From assembly GCF_014851395.1 (NCBI RefSeq), contig NW_024040485.1:13726899-13790898 (forward strand): 64,000 nucleotides of DNA, read 5' to 3'. The notes below the pieces were generated by a model, which was not told the DNA's origin, did no database searches, and saw nothing but the letters and a program-made list of their open reading frames with translations. A program made the translations under genes and the position numbers. The first letter of the stretch is position 1, and every line of letters begins with the position of its first letter. The stretch comes from Micropterus salmoides. Taxonomy: Eukaryota > Chordata > Actinopteri > Centrarchiformes > Centrarchidae. Shown here piece by piece: positions 51,282-61,986 of the stretch.

Positions 51282-52395
51282 CTACTGGTTCTGATAAAGG
51301 TTATCACTGATTTGAAGAGTGACTGGGTTGCCCACTGATGTGTAGCCGTAGGTCTGCGTTGACACTTTGGTTTTAAAGCTCTGTTGCCCACCCTCAACTC
51401 TCTGCACCTCTGAGCAGTATGAAGGCTTCACTTCCAGCTTTGCGTGGCTCACTTGGATGGGCACGTGCCTCTCCGTCCTGGACCGGGCTCCGCTGGCTTG
51501 GGGGACAGCAGATGAGAAAAGGCTGCTGGAGAGATGATCCCTGAAGCGACCGAAGAAGCCACTCCTCTGCCTTGGGACCACTACGGGCCGTCCCACGTTG
51601 AGGAGCACCGGCTGTCCCACTGTGGATCCGCCGATCTCCCTCTGGAGCACTGAGATCTCACAGGGCTTTTCTGCAGCAAGGTTGTGCATGCTGGAGGAGC
51701 CATAGGTCTCTCCTTCTTCTGGGACGTAGTCCTCCAAGTCTTCGAGGTTCAGGACTCGGGCTCCTTGGGTCAGAATCTGAGGCTCTGGCAGTCCGAATGA
51801 GTTACGATCATCATCTTCATCATCAGGTTCAAAGATGACAGTTTGTTGATCATCCAGGTCATCGCTGTCCTCTCCAGCTCCCGTAAGGACAGATGAGAGC
51901 TCATGTGGCTCTCCGGTGATTCCAGAGACAGAGTCAGAAGTAACATTACTCTCCTCTTCATCCCAGGACGGCGGCTGGCTGCTGACCTCTCCCTGCAAGG
52001 CCTGCTCCACCAGCTTGTTGTTGGAATTGTTAGCGTTTGGGTTTTCTGGTGGAGACCTTTTGGGTCTGGAGGGAGTGGCTGCACGATCAGACCCTGCAGG
52101 TGAGATGCCTCTCCTCCTGGGCAGCCTGGGGGATTTATTGACCTTATACTCGATGACCTCCTCTACCTCAACCCAACTGGGTTTGCTCTCCATTGCTCTG
52201 GCTTCAGCACGGTCGGGTTCAGTGACGTAGAGGGTTGGGATGGTGGTCTTTCTTGAAGTGGGCATCCTCCTCGGCCTGGCTGCAGGGGGCTCTGGGGTGG
52301 AGGTCTCCGAGCGGTGGGCTCCAACAACAGTCAGGCCAGGGGACCTGTGCCTCCTCATACGTGGGTTCTTCACCACAGTGGTTATAGTCTCCTCA
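51282..52395 (-). other. obscn: obscn last exon: obscurin-A type ankyrin-binding tail
   Basis: One 1114-bp coding exon opens with EETITTVVKNPRMRRH and ends SDNLYQNQ. Blocks shared with human obscurin-A include PTLYVTE, WVEVEEVIEYKV, NANNSNNKL, LEDLEDYVPEEGETY and EISVLQREIGGSTVGQPVLL. In mammals this non-modular tail binds small ankyrin-1 of the sarcoplasmic reticulum and larger ankyrins. It is rich in Pro, Ser and Arg early and in acidic residues in the middle (a run like EPDDEDDD). The stop is TAG. Confidence 0.92.
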
Positions 52396-55300
52396 CTGGC
52401 ATGAAGAGAAAAATACAACAGACATTATTAGAGACTTTCTGTACAAAATGCCAGGCTGCATGCAGTTTTCACTCTGTTGATTAAAGCTGGTGGGCGTACA
52501 CCGCCGCTTATGAGCCAGTACAAATGACACAGGGCTATGTAACTAAATAGGAAAAGCTGACTCCTCAAAAACTAGACAGGAAAGTTTGACATCAAGTCAG
52601 CGCTTCCCACCATAAGCTTGCTGCACTGCATGCTGTGTGTCGGTACAGGAAGAAGTGTTGGACTCAAATATAAATGCTGAGTGAGCAGCTGAAGTAATAA
52701 AGTTGGCGGTTAAAGATGACAGCACCCTGGTGAGGACAGCCCATCCTTTCATCATCCTTGTGATAGAATCCTTTGCACTCGGGCTTTAAGTAGTTCCCAA
52801 CAATTCATACATGGGCAACAGAGAGAAGCACACACATACAAAAAATTGCCATTTTAGCAATGCAATATCTACACAGCAAGGCCAAAAATACAACATTCAG
52901 TGCATATGTCTGACAAAGCCAGCAACTGCAGAGGGTCCTGAAACAAATACCCTTGAAGATTCTTGATGTTGACAAAGGATCAGTTAGATATGAAGCATTT
53001 TTTTAATAGTCTAGGTAACATTTCTTGCTGAAGTTATGAAGACATGAAATGCACAGAGGAATTGTCTACAAAATGATCTGATGTCCAACCAGGAAACACA
53101 AGGATAATTTTAGCCAGTTCACACTTACATGATGATGGTTTTCTTTGGTATTCTAGTCTCCTGCTCAGTAACTACAGGGGGAAGCAGAATGAAGGAGATT
53201 TAATAAACCAAATAAGACTCTTACATCTAGAGTATGAGATGCATCTTTAAATGTATATTTAAATCTGCATGAATAACATTATTATTATGGAAAAAAGTGC
53301 ACATTATTATTATAGAGTCTCCTTTTGTAAGGACAAAGTCAGTGTTCCTACCTTCAATAGTGATGGCCTGCTCACCAGTGCGAGCCAAAGCAGAGGGTGG
53401 AACTAAATCCGCAGCACACTTGGCACTGCCCAGACGGTTGGACAACTGGCAAAAGCAGGGAATATATTTTTAGAGTCCTAAAGATGACTTGTTGTTAACT
53501 GATTGACTTAGAGTCAGCTCTTGGATGCAAACACAATCATAAAGCTGAATTAAAGTGATTGATTGGTTATTCTGCACAGAATTTATACACACAAGCAGTG
53601 TTTATGTTTTCCCTCCTCGACATATTAGTTTAAATAACACTATGATAAAGTTGTGATTAAAGTATGATCTTTTATTGTTGACCAACCTCACACTCATAGT
53701 GTCCCAGGTCTCTCTCTGTCAGGTTCTTTATTACTAAGACCAGAACACCACTACGGAGCTCGCTGTAGGTCTGATACTTTTCCTGGTCAGTCAGCAGCCT
53801 GCTATCTTTGAACCACCTTCACCAAAAACAGGGAAACAGCCCGAGTTAATGCACAGCACAGGGCAAAAGAAGTTTCAAAGGAACTCTTGAATTTAATCAC
53901 AGTGTTCTACAAATTTCATTAACGTATGCATACCTGATCTTGGGGCTTGGGGCACTCTGCATGACACAGGTGAACTGAGCGTCCTCACCGGCGACAAACG
54001 TAGCATTCCTCATTTTATTCACAAAACGAGGAGGCACTTCAAGAAATATGTCAAAATATTATACATGTTTAAACCATACACTGATATATATAAAGATGGA
54101 TGGCATGACAGCTCCCCAAAAGTTAAAGCAAAACATCCTGGTCGCCCCCTGGTGGCTGGCTGCAATATTGTTCCCTGATGTAAGTGAATAGGACATGGGC
54201 AAAACTGACACATCAAATCCAAGTACATTAAATGTGTTCTAAAGATGGTTTCTGTCATTTTAGAAAGTTTTTATCATGCTTCAATTACATTTTAGAGCCA
54301 ATTCATAACTTTACTTTTAACCATACTGTTTGTAGTATTATTTACAGAGACGCAACAGTTCCAACCATGAGCAAGCACTAGACAACAGTGGCAAGGAAAA
54401 ACTCCCTTTTAACGGGTAGAAACCTTAAGCAGAACCTAGACTCAGAAAGTGATGTATGATCAATATATAAAAAAGGGGATTTCACATCATGATTGACAGC
54501 TGAGCCCTGCTCGCAATTGAGTGGGCAGGGTGTATGGGCGGGACCTTGATATGGCAGCTCCAACCCCTATCACGCAAGCGCAAGAAAGGGTGTCCTGGAT
54601 ATTTTGGCCTCATTTTGTATAGTTGGAGGTAGGGGAGATGTGTTGTCCACCTTTGTATACAGTCTGGTTTAAATACTATAGAGGTTTATGAGCATAGTAA
54701 AAATACTAAATACTGTGCTGTAGCGATCTCTGAAAAAGCTAAATTGTTAACATAATAAATGCTTCACAAAAATCTATTACTGAATTCCAAAAACTTTTTA
54801 AATATAAATTAAATATTCAGGTATTTTAGGACTCTATATGCCACTTACCCTGAACAGTGATCTTGCCGAGTGTGCTGGCACTGCCAGCTGGGCTTGTGGC
54901 AAAGCACATGTACTGGCCAGAATCATCCGCTGTCATGTTATCCAAGATCAGTGTGCAGGAACCATCAGGGTCCTCAATGATGATGTGATGAGGATCTGCC
55001 TCCACAGTACGTCCATCTACATTCAGCAAATAAACCAATGTACTGATCAAACACATGTGACCTCAGTTACTGTTTGTATACAGAAGTTAGTCTGTCACTC
55101 AGCAGTTACTGGCACACATCATAACTCACCATTAGTCTATATACTGTCTGCCTTTAAAATGTGGTGCAAATGACGTACCCTTGTACCAAGTAATTGCAGG
55201 TTTGGGTACTCCAGTGGCTTTGCAGGCCAGCTTAACAGTCTGTCCCAGCTCTGCTGTGCAGTTTGCCAGGATTTCATCAAAGTCAGGAGGGCCTGTAAAA

Positions 55301-58300
55301 GGAGATTAATCATGGAAGGTTATGTTTGAAAGTGGTGATGAACAAGAGTACAATACAGAAAAAAAGTTAGACTGTGTGTGTTCTGCTTACTCCAGGCAGG
55401 CATGCTGTATCGCTGCTGCAGTTCCCTGAGGTCTCTCAGCCACGAGTTCTTGATGGTAACAGTTCGGGCCTGCAAGGTGTATTTCCTCACAGAGTCCTCA
55501 CGTTCATGCCAGATCTCAAAGGCACGCTCATCACCCTCAACTGTCTCATTTACATCAATGTTATTCAGCTGCAACAGGATGAAGAATACAGAAAACACAG
55601 TTCAGGGTGCTGGTCAGGAAAGATTAGACAGTAAGTAAGTCTTAAAAGTCTTACCTTCATCATGTTCTTAAAGACATATGCTTGTGTATCAGTGTTGCTG
55701 TCTCTCTTGGGTTTGCAGATTATACAGTAGTTCTTAAACAGGAAGACATGGCGATGGTGACCTCTAGAGGATGTCCTAATTCCTGGAGCCCCTTCCCACA
55801 CTTGGAAAGGTCCCTGGTTTCAAAAGAAAAGAAAAATCATACAATACATAAACATCAAACAAACTCATTCATGCCTCGGATCGCTGTACTAGTCTGGAAT
55901 GCAACAGTAACTCTATCTACCTGTCTTATTGGCTCTCCTAATACTTCCAGTGTGGCTGGATAGTTCTCGATCATGGAGACGTGGTGGGTATTCTCAGAGC
56001 GCTGAGGGAGTGCAGATACCATGGCATACGCTTCTTCCAGTAGGCAGCAGTTCTGACCATTTCTTGCCTTGTTTCGAATGAGCTCCTGAAGATGTTGGGG
56101 ATGAGATTTCAATAAAACTGCCTTAAACATGAAAGTGAAGTATTCCTATGTATAATGCAGAGAACTGAACTGCACAAGAGTTCTTTCATATTGTGCGTCA
56201 ACGATTTCACCTTGAGGACGGCCTTGTACTTCTGAATCCTCTCCAGTGGTTGCTGGAGGCAGGCATTGATGCTGCGTACAGGGGGGTCTGCAGGGTCTGC
56301 ACTGGCTTGCTCTTTCTCAATGTACTCCTACAATGTAATGAAAGGGAGATTTTTAAAATTCAAATGATTATACTGATGCAGAGTCCCTTGGCAGTTGCAC
56401 TAATGAATACAAAAGTAAGTTACCAATGAAATTACAGCTTTAACTAGGCTGGCAAAACAAATTACTTGCACACGGCATAATCCACAGTTCAGAAATAACA
56501 GCTCTGGTGTTACCTTGAAGAAGTGGTGGACGGCCTTGTCACTGACAACAGATTCAGCCTGACCTTGACCAACAAGATACTGGAGGTACTTCTCAAAGCC
56601 CTCCTTGTTCTTCAGGAAGCACATGGCTACATCATCGTCTGTCTCACAGTCGTTCAATTTTGGGAGGAATGCCCTAAAAACAATGATTGTGGGGAAATGA
56701 ATGAATCGAAAATCTTACTGTAAATCTTACTCTCTTTTATTATATTTTTCTGAAAGAAGAATATTCTCTGGGTATGGAATACATGTTCTTTACTTTCTTT
56801 TTTCAAAAATCTAACTAAAATGACAAGTTGTCAAAGAGGTTAGCTCACTTGTGGTGGAAGGACTTGATATCATCAATGTTCCTGAATATGGCATCCTTCT
56901 GGCTGCTGACATCAGGCGGTGCATCAGGGCTATCTGCATGCTTCAGGTGATGGGAGGTAAAGAAGTCTACCTCTTTTACAAACTCTGATTCACTACTTAT
57001 CAGGTCTTGGATCAGTTGGCTAGGGACATGAAATAACAGTTGGTTATGATTGTCCTTTAGTTCCATTATTTGCTAAGTGGGTGCAGATATGCTTTACTTA
57101 CAATAATTTCCTCTTGTATTCACCCTCAGACACCTCCTCTACACTGGTCTCTGGAAGGTCACCTGTATCAGCAGAGAGCTGAAAGAATACACATTTTTAA
57201 TTACTTAATGTTTAAAGGCCTCAAGAATTTAAAGTTTAGATGTTATGTTGGAGGATCATTAGCTGTAATTTTAAGACATACTTTGAGTTTCTTGTCAAGG
57301 TAGGCCGGTGAGACCCAGCCTTGGCGGGATGGTGTTGTTTTGGTGGGTTTAGTCCGGACTAACCATTTAAGTGGATGAGCCGAGTCCAAAACCTCAACAT
57401 ACTGTCCCACCTTTAGAGAGATGGATTCTTTGCATGCCATGGTGGGGTTGTAGTCGGCCGTTGCCACATAGATGTCAAACATCTGTTAAAAATATGAATA
57501 CTAATGACATCACATGTGGTTTCACAAAATGTCATAACATTTTAATGCAGGAAGCTGTGTATTCTTGTACAATCTTGGGTCTATGGACATTCCTACTTCT
57601 ACTTTTAAAGGCTTACACTTTTCTCCTTATTTCTCAAATTAAATTTTGTTATTGCTTACAAATACTAGCATTAGATCTCCTGCCTCTATTATCCAAGTTA
57701 TAACAAGATCAAAGACCAGATAGGATAGGTATGAGCTTGTTGTGTGTAGTTAACTAATGTCAGGTTATTGCAAGTGAAATGTTTAAACTGTTGTGCACTG
57801 CTTTCATTTGGAGTCCTAGTTTTATTTTTAACTAAAGTAAAGAACAAATGTTTTATTTCAGGAATTGTTCTGTTATAGTTTAATGTTATGTTACTCTTTG
57901 AGGCAGTGTGAATTTGTTTTAATATTTTTCTGCCTCCACTTATGTTAATTAAATATAGTCTTAAAGGATAGATTCACATTTTTCATTCCCATATGAAACA
58001 AGTTTAGCTTGGTGTAATCACTGACCCTTTTGATATTGGCCATTAATGCACCCTTCCTAATACATTTCCAACGTAAGATATGGGGGACAACATCTACAAT
58101 CCTCATTCTGTGCAAAAATGTATTTCAAAGTTTATCTGACGTTAATACAGGACTTCAGTGGTCTGAGTTCGACAGATTATTTTAATTATGTTCCAAATTC
58201 TCACCATTTTTTGTTACAAAATTCCCTCTTTGCGTTACTCTGCCTCCACCAGTTCAGCACAGAAAAGTTGTCTAAGAAAACACACAGACTGAATCTCATA

Positions 58301-61300
58301 CTAAAAGTACTGAAATTTTGCCCATTTACAAACTTAGACTGCTTAAGCCTCATTTTAGCTACATTTTTACTGAGGACTGTGGATTTTGTCCCCTATCATG
58401 CCCATTAGGGAGGGAGCTCTGAATGACCAGTAAGAACAGGTTAAATTAATTTCAATTCAATTCAATATTATTTATATAGTGCAAAATCACAACAATAGTT
58501 ATCTCATAGTGCTTTTCATAAAAGAGCAGGTCTAGACCGTACTCTGTGATAATATTTACAGAAACCCAACAATTCCCACCAAGAACAAGCACTAGGCTTG
58601 CTAAATGATTCCACCATGGAAAAACTATTTCAATGAACATATATGGGAATGTAAATATGTTTTTAAGACAGACTAAAATGTGAAACCTTTATTGTATGTA
58701 AAGGCAATGTACCATAATACTGAGTCAACATACAAATAACTTAAATTGGAACACTGCAGGGATATTGTGCCATTCTATGCATTGTACCGGATTTTTCTGG
58801 TCAGTCTGTGTAACATTCAGGTCTTCACCAGATTATATAGTGTTACCTGATGTAGGGTGATTTCATCATATCTATGACCAATACAAACATTGAGGTTTAT
58901 AGTAAATCAAACAATTCTGGACAACAACATATCACACTGCAAACACTCACCTCTCCCCTAGCATCCCCCTCATCAGACTCAGAGGAGGAGTCAGCAATGA
59001 GGGAGGGAGGACGCGAGCGACCGTGATGAGGTGATGGAGAAGGGGTCTTGGTCTCGTCATCACTGTCAACACCTGGTACGCGTAATGAAGCTGGGGCATC
59101 AAGGGCGGAGGGAGGCAATCAGAGGAAGACAGGTCAGTTGTGCAAATAATATTGGAGCGGATCTTTTAAACTGTTATTGTTATACACCACAAAAACAGGA
59201 TGTTACAGCAAAGTAAGGAATTATCATACTGTACTTTGCTTGAGATGAAAAGAAATCGGCTTTTTTGGCTTGTATTTGGTGGCAGTTATTAGTACACACT
59301 CCACTCATTTTCATCAGAGCTTGTTTCAAGCCATAACTGACTCTCTGCTGGCATCTACTGGTGCTTTATTTACTTGGTAATGTTCCTCAAAACATTTAAA
59401 TCATTACCCTCTTATATCATTTTATATTTGACTTCTAAATAATTACATATTTATTTTAGATAAAAAAAGAAAACCCACAACAATCACTTCATTCTAAATG
59501 CTTTGCTATGACTGTGTTAGTATTGTGACAACATGCAAAAAAGCTACAGTACTTTTTATTTGAGCTCTCCTTATACATGTCAGTCTGTGAGCATGTATTT
59601 TTGGCTATACGTTGGTGAGACGTCAGAGTCATTTCAAAATCATTTTGAAATACATTTTCAAAACACAGGAGTGGTGATGCATAAGGAGGTATAAAGGGGC
59701 CACAGACAGCATGAAAAGGGAAAAGATGTTTTAACAATAATAATTCTGACAGAAATTAGTAGACTGATGTGACTGCACCTTATTATATAAAACATGTTTT
59801 GTATATTTATGTAAAAGGAAATGTAAATCAAAATTGTTTCCACATGTCATGTACCGAGCCATCTAATGCTATAAAAATACCTCAATGGGAAAATGTATAT
59901 AGTGAAACTGATGTACTTGGGATACATACTGGTAGTTTTGGGCCAAGATTTCATCCACTGGAGCACTTCATGATTCTGTAAGCTGTCTGAATAACAAATT
60001 CATGATTGGATGAGCATGTAATTGGTTGGGTGGCTAAACTGATGGATGTAAAAGTGGTAAAGAAATTATTTATGTATGGATCAATGAGAGGTTTTAAGTT
60101 ATATACTCATGGATAAAGCAAAACATGCTGAAAAACAAGCACCAGAAGAGCAGAAAAGGACTTTGTCAAATTTGGTTTCAACCTCAAATCTATTGTAAAG
60201 TGTATTTTAATTTAAGAATTGAAGTGCTAAAGGATTCAGATTAAACAACATGTTTCAACTGAATTCAACAAAACCTGACAAGGATTTATCAAAACACTTA
60301 AGAGAAGCACTTTATCCAGCATAACATGTGGATTATTGGTATGCATTCTGCCTCTTTAGCATGAGCAACTAGCAAAACCGTTAATGGCAAAATGCAGTAA
60401 AGGGACAGGCAAACTTCAGATTTTTATTTCAACCACAGATAACACCGGGTGATTTAAAAGATAGGGTCTCCCTCTGGATAGTGTCCACAACATTTAAATC
60501 CCCAGTATGTTATCTGGTCACAGTTAGCTTGCTGCATGTGTGATGGCGACGTAATTAATCATTTCACACTCAATAAAACAATTTGTGATTCTGTTTCATC
60601 CCATGTTAACACCAGGGTTAACCAGTGTTAGATATTAGTTGTACATGCAGGTTGAGTGTTTACTGTTTACAGATCGCCGATGTCCCACAGCTACCTAGCT
60701 TCCTAGCTAGCCTCTGTTTCTTCCTGTGTTGTTGTTTTTTTGTCCATATTCTAAGCTAAAGGGGCTATCTACTACTTTACTGGACATTAAATCTGAACAC
60801 CTAATTCAAGTTACCAAGCTAAAATAATTTATTCAACAACATATTCCATTACTTTAAGCCATTGCCTCACTGTCAAAGCTTCATGGGGGCTGCAGTCACA
60901 TGCTAACAAATTGATTGCTTTATCTTGTTTAAACTAGACTTCAATAAGCCTGATTATGTTACTCTAAGCTTAGTTTTCGGTAAACACTTAAAATTTAATC
61001 AACTGTTTAGGTTAACTCAAGTGAGGCCTTTTTTTGCTTCCTTTCGGGAAGTCCCCCAGCACATATTCTAACATTGTTCAATATGTCTGATAGAAAGTAC
61101 TGTGCCGTAACTAGAATTTCTTTGTAAATGAATGCATAGACAAAACAGTCAATAATATATACTTACCTTGGGTAATTTTTGCTGATACCATTTCAGTGAT
61201 CTGGGAGGTGAGTTTCATGAGGAATTCCTCTGTACCTACTTCACCAAGGTAGGGTATTTTAGCCTCTTTAGACAAACAACGAGGAAATAACATCATAAAT

Positions 61301-61941
61301 AGCATAGTATTTATGACTACAAAGAAGTTATGTTGCTATATAAATATCAAAGATTATTAGGGTATAAAATGATGTCTCACCTCTGCTGGCCTCACCTTCT
61401 GGAGAACTAACTGTAATTCCAAGAACCCTGAGGAGAAATAAATGTTCAATTTTGTTTTCACATATTTGCATTTATTTACTGTGCAGTATATGTGTGTCTT
61501 ATTTATGTGCAATGTCATTATGAATCTCAAACCTTAAAGAAAGACTTACTCTGAAGCTTTGGTCTCTTTCTTTTGTTGTGGTGCTGGGGGAGGAGGGGCA
61601 CATTTATACAGTTACAATCAAACCTGACACAAAGCATCAATAACATCAACAACTTCTATATAAAATTCCTGGATGACTTTGCTTTCCTTACTGTCATCGA
61701 CCTCGAGGTGAGCAGTGCAGATGGACTGTCCTGCCCTATTTGTAGCAATACAGGTGTAGGCCCCAGTGTATTCTGTGCCCACGTCCATCAAGATGAGGCT
61801 GTGTTGGCACCCTGAGCTTGCTATTTTGTATCCCTTGGTATCTGGCTTGATCCACAGGACATCTTCCATTGATTCCTCCTTTAGCCAGGAGACCATAGGA
61901 GTGGGAGACCCTGAAAAAGTAATAAGTAATAATAATATATA

Positions 61942-61986
<45 letters not shown>

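Larger units (their letters stand above)
53352..55292 (-). other. obscn: obscn tandem Ig domains after PH
   Basis: Exons 55292-55179 and 55016-54849 form the first Ig: LACKATGVPKPAITWYK, then MTADDSGQYMCFATSPAGS. Exons 54036-53934, 53816-53687 and 53445-53352 form the second: AQFTCVMQSAPSPKIRWFK, then LTERDLGHYECELSNRLGSA. Both keep the Cys-Trp-Tyr-Cys core of I-set domains. Confidence 0.92.

Noticed and set aside
51916..52230. Plus-strand frames opposite the obscn tail exon
   Set aside because: Antisense shadows of a long GC-richer coding exon whose minus-strand product matches obscurin-A.
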